Positions 44,036-53,041 of a stretch of 64,000 nt of DNA are shown one piece after another. A program made the position numbers and the translations under genes. Below the pieces are notes generated by a model that was not told the DNA's origin, did not search any database, and was given only the letters and a program-made list of their open reading frames with translations. Position 1 is the stretch's first letter. Every line of letters starts with the position of its first letter. Source of the DNA: an uncultured Aquimarina sp. (GTDB taxonomy: Bacteria; Bacteroidota; Bacteroidia; Flavobacteriales; Flavobacteriaceae); contig CANLEM010000003.1 in NCBI GenBank assembly GCA_947489685.1, positions 124,001-188,000 of the forward strand, written 5' to 3'.

Positions 44036-46558
44036 ATGAAGAAAATACTACAAAAGACTATTTTAATAGTTTTATTATTATTAGCATCAAACATAAAAGC
44101 TCAACAAATAATTCTTATTCCAAACGACTATAGTAGTCTAAAAGAAGCTCATGATGCAATACCGAGTGTATTGACAGAAAATGTAGAAATAAGATTAGTC
44201 AATAATGGAAATTCAATTCCTTTGACTCCTATCTCTAACTCATCTTTTACTTGGACAAAATCAGGAACCAATAATTTTTCTATAAAAATTGTTTCTGATG
44301 ATTTTGATAACCCAACAACTATAACCAGACCATCCAATTCATCTCACATATTACACCTTAAGGATGTTAAGAACATTACGTTTTATAATATAATATTCGA
44401 AAATGCATCACTTGCTTTTCTCCTTGATAATGTTGATGATTCTACAATCTCATACTGCAAATTTCTTGGAGAGCAAATATATGCTTATGACGTTAATGAT
44501 ATAACAAGAACTTGCAGTGCGGGCAGCGGTACTATTTGGATTGGAAAACAGACCTGGCCTGAGGATAATGATTTTAATAATCCAGATAACAAAAGTGAAA
44601 ATAATATTATAAGTTATAATTTTTTTGACTCTCCAAAAATTCAAAACTATATATTAAAGCATCAATTTCACTCAATTTATATATCAAATGGAAGTGAAAA
44701 TAATTCATTATTTGCAAATACTATAAATAAGCCGGCGGGTACGGGAATTACTTTTAATCATGGTTTTCAAAATAACAATTTAGTTTCAACTAATCTCATC
44801 AATAAAGATTACTTAGAGCATGAACAAGATCTAGAGCGTCAATATAATTATGGCGAAAATATTGATAATTGTGAATTAGTTTATTATGTTAGAAGTAATG
44901 GTTATGATCAGTTCATCAATTCTATGCAATGTATAGGCTTTGGAATTCAAGAAAATGATCGTCAACATACTTCTACTAATAATTTAATAAAGAATAATTA
45001 TACATATTCAGATATCCATCTAAATCATCCGGGTAATGCATTTATGGTAAATGACAATATAAAAGTCAATGAATCTTTTTTGACGAATACCAATCTTAAC
45101 AATACTTTTATTCTCAACCATTATGAAACGAATAAAAAAGTATACGACCCATATTGGTTAGATTACGAAACAGACAAGGTTCAAGATAGAATTATAAATG
45201 GGGATTTCGATAAAGATGGAAAGATGGACGATATTGTCATTTTCAAAAAAACAGGAGATAACGAAACCACAATAAATACTTTATTAAAACGCGATGATAA
45301 TTCGTTTGAAATTTTGACCGAAACATTTACAGGTTACAATGCAGATTTAATTTCTGGGAGATTAGTAAGCGGTGATTTTGATAATGATGGCTTTCATAAT
45401 GACATTGCTGTTTTTTACAACTATGGCAACTCTGAAACCAGAATACATCTTTTTAAGTTTAATGGTTCGGGCTTTTCTTATTCCGGTTCTTCTGGATGGT
45501 GGAATTCTGAGGGATATTTCGCTGACCAAATAACAGGTAGGGTCGTGAGTGGTGATTTTGATAATGATGGATATCATGATGACATTGCTGCTTTTTACGA
45601 TTTTGGCAATTCAACAACCAAATTACATTTGTTTAAATCTAACAACTCTAGTTTCACTTATTCTGGTTCTTCCGGATGGTGGAATTCTGAGGAATACTTC
45701 GCTGGCCAAATAACAGGAAGAGTTGTTAGTGGTGATTTTGATAATGATGGATATCATGATGATATTGCTGCTTTTTATGATTATGGAAGTTCAGCTACTA
45801 AACTGCATATGTTTAGATCAAACAGTACTAATTTTTCTTATTCTGGTTCTGCGGGATGGTGGAATTCTCAAGGATACATCGCTAACCAAATAAGCGGAAG
45901 AGTTGTTAGTGGTGATTTTGATAATGATGGATATCATGATGATATTGCTGCTTTTTATGATTTTGGGAATTCAACTACTAAACTACATATTTTTAAATCT
46001 AATAGTAATGGTTTTCATTATTCTGGTTCTTCTGGTTGGTGGCAATCATCAAGTTATGATTCTAATAATATTTCAAATCGTTTAGTAGCTGGAGATTTTA
46101 ATAGTGATGGTAAAATAGATGGGTTATTAGGAATGCATTCTTATGGAACGAAAAGATCTAGAACTCATGTATGGAATAAAATTTCTGGAACAAATAGTTT
46201 TAATTATGCTAATAATTCTCTAGGCTTCCCTTGGGTGTTAGACTATAATACTATTTCAAATAAAAACAGAGTCATTTCCAATTCTTCCGCTGATCAATTA
46301 AACATTGAAAATGAAATAGATATTAATGTATATCCTATTCCAGCAAAAACAATTTTGAATATCAAATCCAATGAGGTAATAACTGGAATCTCTTTATTCG
46401 ATATCAACGGCTCAAAAATTTCGTTACCGCCTAAGAATAGCACAAGTTTAAAGGAATTCAAAATTGATTTTTCGAGTTTAGGTATATCAAAAGGCATATT
46501 CTTTATTAAACTTAAAACACAAAAAACCGCAATAACCAAAAAAGTAATCATAAAATAA
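44036..46558 (+). CDS. Secreted T9SS cargo protein with FG-GAP/VCBS-like repeats
   Basis: An 840-residue protein. It has a signal peptide (ILIVLLLLASNIKAQ), a right-handed beta-helix-like N-terminal half (about residues 50-330, with runs such as NNIISYNFFD and NNSLFANTI), and six repeats (about 383-690). The four central repeats have the form GRVVSGDFDNDGYHDDIAAF, with DxDxDG calcium-type loops. The C-terminal about 75 residues (INVYPIPAKTILNIKSN to KVIIK) match the type A T9SS sorting domain. So it is likely secreted and attached to or released from the outer membrane. Catalytic residues are not visible; the repeat region suggests an adhesin or polysaccharide-associated protein. Confidence 0.82.
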   Translation: MKKILQKTILIVLLLLASNIKAQQIILIPNDYSSLKEAHDAIPSVLTENVEIRLVNNGNSIPLTPISNSSFTWTKSGTNNFSIKIVSDDFDNPTTITRPSNSSHILHLKDVKNITFYNIIFENASLAFLLDNVDDSTISYCKFLGEQIYAYDVNDITRTCSAGSGTIWIGKQTWPEDNDFNNPDNKSENNIISYNFFDSPKIQNYILKHQFHSIYISNGSENNSLFANTINKPAGTGITFNHGFQNNNLVSTNLINKDYLEHEQDLERQYNYGENIDNCELVYYVRSNGYDQFINSMQCIGFGIQENDRQHTSTNNLIKNNYTYSDIHLNHPGNAFMVNDNIKVNESFLTNTNLNNTFILNHYETNKKVYDPYWLDYETDKVQDRIINGDFDKDGKMDDIVIFKKTGDNETTINTLLKRDDNSFEILTETFTGYNADLISGRLVSGDFDNDGFHNDIAVFYNYGNSETRIHLFKFNGSGFSYSGSSGWWNSEGYFADQITGRVVSGDFDNDGYHDDIAAFYDFGNSTTKLHLFKSNNSSFTYSGSSGWWNSEEYFAGQITGRVVSGDFDNDGYHDDIAAFYDYGSSATKLHMFRSNSTNFSYSGSAGWWNSQGYIANQISGRVVSGDFDNDGYHDDIAAFYDFGNSTTKLHIFKSNSNGFHYSGSSGWWQSSSYDSNNISNRLVAGDFNSDGKIDGLLGMHSYGTKRSRTHVWNKISGTNSFNYANNSLGFPWVLDYNTISNKNRVISNSSADQLNIENEIDINVYPIPAKTILNIKSNEVITGISLFDINGSKISLPPKNSTSLKEFKIDFSSLGISKGIFFIKLKTQKTAITKKVIIK
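45355..46074 (+). repeat. Four 180-bp tandem coding repeats
   Basis: Units begin near 45355, 45535, 45715 and 45895, each encoding 60 residues starting around GRVVSGDFDNDGYHDD. Positions 45721-45780 and 45901-45960 are identical over 60 bases, at exactly 180 bases distance. Near-identity of the DNA shows recent duplication or recombination between units. Confidence 0.9.
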
Positions 46559-46633
46559 AAAGTGCTTAGCAATGTGCAGCGAATCATAGCTACCTATCTG
46601 CTAGCAACAATTGTTATACTAACCATTACCAGT

Positions 46634-47281
46634 TTAGAAAACCTTATATAAGGTAGTTACGATAATTCCTCTTTTAGCATTTAAAGTAACAGACAATAAT
46701 TGTTTTACTTTTTTTACTTTAAAATTAAATGGTGGGGCGAGCAAGTCGATACCACTTTGTTTTTTTAGCCTAATGCCTTGTCCCGAAATAATATCTTTAT
46801 TGGGTATAAAATCTTCATTAGGTAGGTGTTCTGTTAAAATAACATATTTATAATTGATGAGCTTATTTGCAATACTTTGCACCTCGGCATTCGATAAATG
46901 TTGTAGTACTTGTCTTAGTATAGCACAATCTGCAGAGGGTAAGTCATCTACTGCAATATCCATGCAATGAAACTCTAAGTTTTTTGCCTTAAACCTTTCT
47001 GTATTATGTTCTATTAAGCTAGGTACGATATCCACAGCTACATACTTTTGGGTATACTTTACCAATTTTTTTCCAACATTAAAATCTCCACAACCTAAAT
47101 CACATACTATGGGAGGGTTTTTAAAAGAGGTCAAAAATGATGTTAGCACATGTATATAAGGATCTACTAACTCGGGATGATGAGATCCAGAACCCGAATA
47201 AAACTCTGACGCATCACTACCCCAAAGTTTCATTTCATAAACCTGTTCCATAGCATCTTTGGTCGGCCAAGGTTTCTTCAT
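46634..47281 (-). CDS. Class I SAM-dependent methyltransferase
   Basis: A 215-residue cytoplasmic methyltransferase. Motif I is VCDLGCGDFNVGKKLV (around residue 60), followed by the acidic residue in YVAVDIVPSLIEHN, and motif IV-like CAILRQVLQHLSN. It has the N-terminal W-rich MKKPWPTKDAMEQVYEMKLWG, which I associate with a small flavobacterial methyltransferase group. Substrate unknown. It is downstream of a SnoaL-like gene with a terminator between them, so it is probably its own transcription unit. Confidence 0.85.
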   Translation of the reverse strand: MKKPWPTKDAMEQVYEMKLWGSDASEFYSGSGSHHPELVDPYIHVLTSFLTSFKNPPIVCDLGCGDFNVGKKLVKYTQKYVAVDIVPSLIEHNTERFKAKNLEFHCMDIAVDDLPSADCAILRQVLQHLSNAEVQSIANKLINYKYVILTEHLPNEDFIPNKDIISGQGIRLKKQSGIDLLAPPFNFKVKKVKQLLSVTLNAKRGIIVTTLYKVF

Positions 47282-47351
47282 TTTTTATACTCTTAAACTG
47301 GTTATTAGTTTATATAGACGGTAAACGTATGTTTATATATTAATTTAATAT

Positions 47352-47393
47352 AAAAAACAGCTTTAGAAATTTACATCTATAAAGCTGTTTTTT
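47352..47393 (-). terminator. Bidirectional-looking terminator
   Basis: Arms AAAAAACAGCTTTA (47352-47365) and TAAAGCTGTTTTTT (47380-47393) with a 14-base loop. It has A/T runs on both sides and ends the minus-strand SnoaL-like gene, whose stop is at 47417. Confidence 0.75.
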
Positions 47394-47416
47394 TAAATTT
47401 TTCTGTAGTTGTAAAA

Positions 47417-47785
47417 TTACTGTGGTGGCATGCTGTAAAAAAACTGTTCTTCGGTAATCTTACCATTATTTACTTGATAAACACAAACTTCTTCTATTTG
47501 CATTCGCCCTTGGCCTTTAAAAGTACAATCCATTTTCATGGTGCAACTAAAATGATTTTCGGCGACTTGTGGATCCGAGATTTCACCGCCATGAAACTCT
47601 TCTACAGTGGCATACCATTCTTCACTCTTTTTGGTAACGGCATCTTTTCCAGATGTTATGGCATTGGGTACTCCAGACATTTCTTTACTTACAATATTGG
47701 TATCATACAATTCGTTTATAGCTTGCATGTTTTCACCTATACGACAAAGTTCTACTAGACGGTTTGCAACTTGTTGTGTATTCAT
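47417..47785 (-). CDS. SnoaL/NTF2-like family protein
   Basis: A 122-residue cytoplasmic protein with the NTF2-like cone fold. MNTQQVANRLVELCRIGENMQAINELYDTNIVSKE is the helical start, and QIEEVCVYQVNNGKITEEQFFYS the characteristic C-terminal sheet. These domains hold hydrophobic ligands or act as isomerases. The N-terminal region MNTQQVANRLVELCRIG is conserved in a Bacteroidota group. Its gene is upstream of the methyltransferase and downstream of the photolyase. Function not known. Confidence 0.75.
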   Translation of the reverse strand: MNTQQVANRLVELCRIGENMQAINELYDTNIVSKEMSGVPNAITSGKDAVTKKSEEWYATVEEFHGGEISDPQVAENHFSCTMKMDCTFKGQGRMQIEEVCVYQVNNGKITEEQFFYSMPPQ

Positions 47786-47877
47786 TGGATTAGATTTTAT
47801 TGGTTATGCAAAATTGGAAGGTATAAATTACAAAAAAACTCAATCAGAAATGTTAAAGAAAATGTTATATTTTGACT

Positions 47878-49185
47878 TTATCCAACGGCATTTTTATAAA
47901 CGCGTAAACATCGCTCTCTTGCCAATTTGTGTTCAACAATTGGAAGAGGGTAGGTGAGTTCATTTAAATCTTTAACCCACGTATTAATATATTCTAATTT
48001 TTTATCAAATTTGGTAATTTGCGTGGTTGGATTAAATATTCTAAAATACGGCGCGGCGTCCACACCAGAACCAGCGGCCCATTGCCAGTTACCCACATTA
48101 GCAGATAGATCGTAATCCAATAATTTTTCGGCAAAATAAGCTTCTCCCCATCGCCAATCGATTAATAAATGTTTGCATAAGAAACTGGCTACCACCATTC
48201 GTACTCGATTGTGCATATATCCCGTTTGATTAAGTTGTCGCATTCCGGCATCTACTAGCGGATAACCCGTTTCTCCATTTTTCCATTTTTCAAACTCATC
48301 TTCGTTATTACGCCACTCGATACGGTCATACTTAGGTCTAAAAGACTTCTCCGTAGTGTGAGGGTAATGCCATAATATTTGCATAAAAAATTCTCTCCAA
48401 ATTAGTTCTGACCAAAATACTTCATTCTTTTGGGCTATTGCTTTTTTGATAATGGTCCTAATGCCAACTGTTCCAAAGCGTAAATGTGGGCTTAATCCAG
48501 AAGTGCCTTTGGTTTTTGCAGGAAAATTTCTGGTATCTTCATAGTTTTGTATTATCTCGGGTGATGCGTCGAAATCTTTAACTTTTATAGAAGATTCGGC
48601 AAACCCCATTTCTGATAATGATATTGTCGGAAGTGCACTTTCTTGGAGGGTATTGGTTAAGTGTTTTCTTGTTTCGAATATTTTTAATTTGGAAGGAGAA
48701 AACATATCCTTCCATTTATTTTTGTAAGGGGTATATACGACATATGGATTACCATCATTTTTTACAATTTCATCTTTTTCAAAAATGACTTGATCTTTAC
48801 AGCTTATAAACTCAATATCCCGTTGGGTTAAGAATAGATCAATTTTTTTATCCCGTTGTATGGCATAAGGTTCATAGTCATGATTTGTATATACTTTTTT
48901 AATGTTGAATTGAGTGATTAATTGTTTAAATATCTCTTCTGGTGTACCATAAAATTGTGCTATTGCACTAGTGTATTGTTTATGAAGTACCGTATTGAGT
49001 TTTTGGATAGTATGATATATAAATGTGACTCTGGGGTCATCTTTGGGCAACCGATCTAGGATATGCTTGTCAAAAATAAAAATAGGAAGTACAATATTGG
49101 GGCCGGTGAGTGCACGAAAGAGCCCAATATTATCATCTAGTCTTAAATCTCTTCTAAACCAAAATATTGAAATTTGATTATTCAT
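47878..49185 (-). CDS. Deoxyribodipyrimidine photo-lyase (class I)
   Basis: A 435-residue photolyase/cryptochrome protein. It begins ISIFWFRRDLRLDDNIGLFRA, the class I antenna-domain start, and the FAD-binding half includes GTSGLSPHLRFGTVGIRTI, WSELIWREFFMQI, and NRVRMVVASFLCKHLLIDWR with GNWQWAAGSGVDAAPYFRI. The Trp-rich set is consistent with a working electron-transfer chain. It would repair cyclobutane pyrimidine dimers with blue light. Three bases separate it from the SDR gene upstream, so it shares an operon with the SDR and SRPBCC genes. Confidence 0.92.
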   Translation of the reverse strand: MNNQISIFWFRRDLRLDDNIGLFRALTGPNIVLPIFIFDKHILDRLPKDDPRVTFIYHTIQKLNTVLHKQYTSAIAQFYGTPEEIFKQLITQFNIKKVYTNHDYEPYAIQRDKKIDLFLTQRDIEFISCKDQVIFEKDEIVKNDGNPYVVYTPYKNKWKDMFSPSKLKIFETRKHLTNTLQESALPTISLSEMGFAESSIKVKDFDASPEIIQNYEDTRNFPAKTKGTSGLSPHLRFGTVGIRTIIKKAIAQKNEVFWSELIWREFFMQILWHYPHTTEKSFRPKYDRIEWRNNEDEFEKWKNGETGYPLVDAGMRQLNQTGYMHNRVRMVVASFLCKHLLIDWRWGEAYFAEKLLDYDLSANVGNWQWAAGSGVDAAPYFRIFNPTTQITKFDKKLEYINTWVKDLNELTYPLPIVEHKLARERCLRVYKNAVG

Positions 49186-49188
49186 AAA

Positions 49189-49887
49189 TTAATTGACATT
49201 GAGGGTTGACATACCTCCATCAACACCAATTACCTGACCAGTAATCCAGCTACTATCATCACTTAACAAGAATTTGGCAATATTGGCAATATCTTCGGCT
49301 TGCCCCACTCGTTTCATGGGGTGGCGATTATCCATTAGTTCTTTCTTTTTTTCGTTTCCCAAAAGTCTTCCTGCGAGCGAAGTGTTTGTTAAAGAAGGGG
49401 CAATTACATTTACTCTAAATTTTGGCGCGTACTCTGCAGCCAATGCCTTTGCAAATCCTTCAATAGCTCCTTTGGCCGCAGCAATACTGGTATGATAAGG
49501 CATGCCTATTTTTACAGCTACTGTACTGAAAAAAATTAAACTCGCCTGATCCGAATTTTTGAGTTTATCAAGTAAAGTATGCACAATTTTGACCAAAAAC
49601 ATAAAGTTGATCTGCATATCTTCTTCAAAATTCTTAGGACTTAATGTTTTAAATGGTTTTAAATTGATGCTTCCCGGGCAATACACAAAACCGTCTATAC
49701 GATCGGGTAGTGCCGAAACATCAATTTCGTCTTTGGAGGCGTCATACGGAATATGAGAAACTTCTAGGTTGCCTAAGTTTTCTGAAGTCCTCGAAGCGAT
49801 ATAAATATTATGTTCATTGTACAGTTTTAAAGCAATTTCAAAACCGATACCATGACTTCCGCCTATAAGTAGGATATTTTTCCTCAT
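49189..49887 (-). CDS. SDR family protein lacking the usual catalytic Tyr
   Basis: A 232-residue SDR. It has the cofactor loop LIGGSHGIGFEI (residues 6-17) and the end ITGQVIGVDGGMSTL. The catalytic Lys is in HTSIAAAKGAIEGFAKALA, but the residue four before it, Tyr in almost all SDRs, is Ile; a Tyr lies three residues further upstream (MPYHTS). I read this codon as ATT on the minus strand. Family members next to photolyases often share this change, so it seems a conserved atypical clade. It lies between the SRPBCC and photolyase genes, suggesting a pigment or light-linked role. Confidence 0.8.
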   Translation of the reverse strand: MRKNILLIGGSHGIGFEIALKLYNEHNIYIASRTSENLGNLEVSHIPYDASKDEIDVSALPDRIDGFVYCPGSINLKPFKTLSPKNFEEDMQINFMFLVKIVHTLLDKLKNSDQASLIFFSTVAVKIGMPYHTSIAAAKGAIEGFAKALAAEYAPKFRVNVIAPSLTNTSLAGRLLGNEKKKELMDNRHPMKRVGQAEDIANIAKFLLSDDSSWITGQVIGVDGGMSTLNVN

Positions 49888-49902
49888 TATCCAATTTTAT
49901 AA

Positions 49903-50397
49903 TTATTTAAATATAATGTTACTCGAAGTTTGATTTTCTAAGGTACCAAATAACTCGTTTAATTTTTGCTCTCGATACTCAAAAATTTCTTTAAGCTTGG
50001 GTTTAACAAGTATAGGGTGTATAAGTTGCCCTAGAACTCCGAATGGTATTTTGTAATCAATCACATCCTCCATTTCTACTCCTCCAGGAATTTCTTTTAG
50101 AAAATGTTTATGATGCCAAAGTGCATAGGGACCAAACCTTTGTTCGTCTACAAAGTAACGCTTATCTTTTATATGTGTAATTTCGGTAACCCATTTGTTT
50201 TTGATACCTAATACCGGAGTAACTATGTATTGTATAATTTGACCAGAAAACATTTTTCTATCTGCCCCCGATATAATTTCAAACCCCATATAATCGGGAG
50301 TAATAATTTTTAGGTTAGCAGGATCGGATAAAAAATCCCAGGCTTTATCTATAGATATGGGTAAGTTTTGTTTGGCAGTTAGCGTATATATTTTCAT
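49903..50397 (-). CDS. SRPBCC family ligand-binding protein
   Basis: A 164-residue cytoplasmic START-like protein: YTLTAKQNLPISIDKAWDFL then SDPANLKIITPDYMGFEI, with the W-bearing helix and NL-x-x-I-T-P motif that mark the CalC/cell-division-inhibitor-like branch. RFGPYALWHHKHFLKEIPGG and MEDVIDYKIPFGVLG are further signatures. It probably binds a hydrophobic ligand. It is the first gene of the SRPBCC-SDR-photolyase group, 15 bases from the SDR. In other Bacteroidota this trio recurs, which suggests a common function, unknown to me. Confidence 0.85.
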   Translation of the reverse strand: MKIYTLTAKQNLPISIDKAWDFLSDPANLKIITPDYMGFEIISGADRKMFSGQIIQYIVTPVLGIKNKWVTEITHIKDKRYFVDEQRFGPYALWHHKHFLKEIPGGVEMEDVIDYKIPFGVLGQLIHPILVKPKLKEIFEYREQKLNELFGTLENQTSSNIIFK

Positions 50398-50475
50398 ACT
50401 TCACATAAGTTTGAAGTAAAAATACAATCATTTTGTTTAACTTTTGATATTAAATTGTTAAACAAAAAATAATCT

Positions 50476-50832
50476 TTAAAAATAACCTTCAGCCCAAGAT
50501 TTTGCTTCTTCAAGGTCTTTGAAAAAAGCAAAAGACCTACCATATAATGGCTGCTCTGTAATAGCTTTATCTCTTTCTTCGAGATCATTGGATACAATGG
50601 CAAGGCCTTTCATATTAGGTAGTTGTCCTTGTTTATAGACTTCTTGACTAACATGATGTTTAAACTTACGATGAGTAATCATTAGAAAATCTTTTGACTT
50701 ATAATGTTCTCTAAGTTTGTTTCTTATTTCTGAAGCTTTCTCAAGGGTTAAATTCACATTTTCGTTGATAACAAGTACTACGAATTGATCATAAAACTCT
50801 ATTTGGCAAAATTCGTTAGAAAAATGCTGCAT
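50476..50832 (-). CDS. Hypothetical protein, STAS/SpoIIAA-like
   Basis: A 118-residue cytoplasmic protein. The order is strand, helix, strand: FCQIEFYDQFVVLVINENVN, LTLEKASEIRNKLREHY, FLMITHRKFK, then a second helix near the end (FKDLEEAKSWAEGYF). The fold looks like the STAS/SpoIIAA-like family of Bacteroidota, in which the conserved end SWA often occurs. No enzyme motif. It lies 79 bases upstream of the SRPBCC gene on the same strand. Function unknown. Confidence 0.65.
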   Translation of the reverse strand: MQHFSNEFCQIEFYDQFVVLVINENVNLTLEKASEIRNKLREHYKSKDFLMITHRKFKHHVSQEVYKQGQLPNMKGLAIVSNDLEERDKAITEQPLYGRSFAFFKDLEEAKSWAEGYF

Positions 50833-50920
50833 AGGGGGAACGGTTTATTATATGATAAATATATGTTAAAAAGAATAAATAGTAAAATGAACTAAATAGA
50901 AAGTTTGGATAAATATGTAT

Positions 50921-51235
50921 TTAGACCTTTCTAGGTTTAACTTTAGAATTGAGAACAAATAGATATACTAGCTGTAATACACCTAATACCCAATACATGG
51001 GAAACCGTATTGGGGCATAAGACCTATATATTTCTGAAAACTGAGAGGTTAAATAGAATTTGACAATGACTCCTGTGAGAGCAGGTATAGTGATCCCAAA
51101 AAGTACTATTATAAAAAAAATGGTGGCTGCTCCGAGATCCTGCTTAAGATTAAAATCGATTGAAAATTTATATTTCCGGTAATTGATATATAGGAATATA
51201 AAAAATAAAACAATATCAATGTATACTAAAATCAT
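50921..51235 (-). CDS. Small membrane protein with three helices, unknown function
   Basis: A 104-residue protein with three predicted membrane helices: ILVYIDIVLFFIFLYINY, LGAATIFFIIVLFGITIPAL and MYWVLGVLQLVYLFVLNSKV. The C-terminus KVKPRKV is basic and probably cytoplasmic. I do not recognise the family. It lies 53 bases downstream of the aquaporin gene on the same strand, so co-transcription is possible. Confidence 0.6.
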   Translation of the reverse strand: MILVYIDIVLFFIFLYINYRKYKFSIDFNLKQDLGAATIFFIIVLFGITIPALTGVIVKFYLTSQFSEIYRSYAPIRFPMYWVLGVLQLVYLFVLNSKVKPRKV

Positions 51236-51288
51236 GAAAGGTCATTTTCTATTTGATTTTTAAATATAATTGAAAAAAAAGAAAAACA

Positions 51289-51948
51289 TTAGCAATCATC
51301 ACAACAATTATCAGGCTTAACTAGTCTACAAGTGAGCACTGCTAATAAAGCTCCTATTATAGGTGCAATAAAATATAACCATTGATGCTCCCAATGACCA
51401 GATAATAATGCGGGACCTAAAGATCGTGCTGGATTCATAGAGGCTTTAGTGATTGGGCCTGCAAACATAGCCTCTAATAATACAACACCACCTATGGCAA
51501 TTCCTGCCATGGTTCCTGTCTCTTTAGAACCCGTAGATACATTGATAATTACGACCATCAAAAAATAGGTGAGTAACAACTCTAATATAAAGGCTTTAAG
51601 ATCTTCTATTATGGGTATCGTACCACCTAAATATTCGCTTTCTGGAAATAAATATACCAATATGCTACTGGCCAGAATTGCGCCTATACACTGGGCTAGA
51701 ATGTATTTAGGAACTTCTTTCCATTCAAATTTTTTAGCATAGGCAAATGCTATGGTTACCGCAGGATTAAAGTGTGCTCCTGATATTTCACCAAACGCAT
51801 AAATCATGGCCATAACAATAAGTCCCCAAGTGATAGCAATCCCCACATGAGTAACATCACCACCGGTGATTTCATTGATGGTCATTGCTCCTGTTCCACA
51901 AAACACCAAGCTAAAGGTTCCGATAACTTCTGAAATATATGTTCGCAT
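51289..51948 (-). CDS. Aquaporin (MIP family)
   Basis: A 219-residue channel protein with six membrane helices. Both NPA boxes are present: AHFNPAVTIAFAYAKK (first) and KASMNPARSLGPALLSGHW (second). Arg after the second NPA, as in most aquaporins, is present. The N-terminus MRTYISEVIGTFSLVFCGTGA is the usual MIP start. A Cys-rich tail (NCCDDC) is unusual and could bind metal, though this is a guess. The second half resembles the AqpZ-like water channels, but water versus glycerol selectivity is not decidable. Confidence 0.92.
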   Translation of the reverse strand: MRTYISEVIGTFSLVFCGTGAMTINEITGGDVTHVGIAITWGLIVMAMIYAFGEISGAHFNPAVTIAFAYAKKFEWKEVPKYILAQCIGAILASSILVYLFPESEYLGGTIPIIEDLKAFILELLLTYFLMVVIINVSTGSKETGTMAGIAIGGVVLLEAMFAGPITKASMNPARSLGPALLSGHWEHQWLYFIAPIIGALLAVLTCRLVKPDNCCDDC

Positions 51949-52071
51949 ATTTGCTTTAAAATATGCAAATATACTATTCCTTATTTTAAGTTTTTGTTAA
52001 CTCATTATGTATGTGTAATCCTTATTTTCGTGTTGATGATTCAAAATGATTAACAAACTAAATTAAACACA

Positions 52072-52914
52072 ATGAAAAAGATTGTCTTATTTATTTCTGC
52101 TGCTCTTTTATCTTTTGGGATAGAAGCTCAGGTAAAAACTCCTCAGCCTAGTCCATCCTCTAAAATAGAGCAGGTTATCGGTTTAACTGATGTTGCTGTA
52201 GAATACTCACGACCTAGCATGAAAGGAAGAACTATTTTTGGAAATCTAGTACCTTTCGACAAGCTTTGGAGAACTGGAGCTAATAAAAATACTCAAATTA
52301 CTTTTAGCGATGATGTAAAAGTTGATGGTAAAGAGCTTAAAAAAGGAACCTATGCAATTTTTACAAAACCAGGTAAAGAGAGCTGGGAAGTTATTTTTTA
52401 TAGCGATGCTAATAACTGGGGTACACCAAGAGAATGGGATGATACTAAGGTTGCAGCAAAAACTAGTGTAAAAGTAAGTACATTACCTATGAATGTAGAA
52501 ACGTTTACAATTATGTTTAGTGATTTTACAATGAACTCGGCGGTATTAAATTTTATTTGGGCTAATACGGAAGCTGCTGTTAAGTTAGAAGTTCCTTCTA
52601 AGAAGATCGCTTTAGCTAGTATTGAAAAAACTATGGCTGGACCTTCTGATGGGGATCACTATCAGGCAGCTGTATTTTATAAGGATATAGAGGATTACGC
52701 AAAAGCAAAAGAGCATATCGATAAGGCTATTGCTAAACGCGAAAAGCCAGCTTTCTGGTTTCACAGACAACAATCTTTGATTTATGCTAAAACTGGAGAT
52801 AAGCCTGGGGCAATAAAAGCGGCAAAAACTTCGTTAGAGTTAGCAGAAAAAGCAGGAAATGCTGATTACGTAAAACTTAATAAAGACTCTCTTTCAGAGT
52901 GGGGAGCCAAATAA
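52072..52914 (+). CDS. DUF2911 domain protein with TPR-like tail
   Basis: A 280-residue exported protein. The signal peptide (VLFISAALLSFGIEAQ) is followed by the DUF2911 domain (about residues 30-170), with the family markers VEYSRPSMKGRTIFGNLVPF, WRTGANKNTQITFSDDV and YAIFTKPGKESWEVIFY. The C-terminal 100 residues form TPR-like helices (YQAAVFYKDIEDYAKAKEHI). This architecture is common in Bacteroidota. It is probably periplasmic. Function unknown. A strong terminator follows at 52941. Confidence 0.9.
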   Translation: MKKIVLFISAALLSFGIEAQVKTPQPSPSSKIEQVIGLTDVAVEYSRPSMKGRTIFGNLVPFDKLWRTGANKNTQITFSDDVKVDGKELKKGTYAIFTKPGKESWEVIFYSDANNWGTPREWDDTKVAAKTSVKVSTLPMNVETFTIMFSDFTMNSAVLNFIWANTEAAVKLEVPSKKIALASIEKTMAGPSDGDHYQAAVFYKDIEDYAKAKEHIDKAIAKREKPAFWFHRQQSLIYAKTGDKPGAIKAAKTSLELAEKAGNADYVKLNKDSLSEWGAK

Positions 52915-52940
52915 TCACTCTTTTTCACACACACAAATCG

Positions 52941-52973
52941 AAAAGCGTTCTGAGTTATCAGAACGCTTTTTTT
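52941..52973 (+). terminator. Rho-independent terminator after the DUF2911 gene
   Basis: Perfect stem AAAGCGTTCTGA (52942-52953) and TCAGAACGCTTT (52958-52969) with loop GTTA and a T-run to 52973. It lies 27 bases after the DUF2911 stop. A/T runs on both sides let it also serve the minus-strand transcript ending at 53042. Confidence 0.92.
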
Positions 52974-53041
52974 ATCTTTGAGATACCTATAAAGGAGAGT
53001 TTTTAAACCGCAATACTTTGTGAAAAACAAAGGACTCTTAA

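Noticed and set aside
45355..46074. 180-bp repeats as a CRISPR or insertion element
   Set aside because: The repeats are in frame inside a coding gene and encode a protein motif, with no terminal inverted repeats.
50394..50603. A 69-codon minus-strand open frame before the SRPBCC gene
   Set aside because: It overlaps the STAS-like gene at 50476-50832 in another frame, and has no family match.
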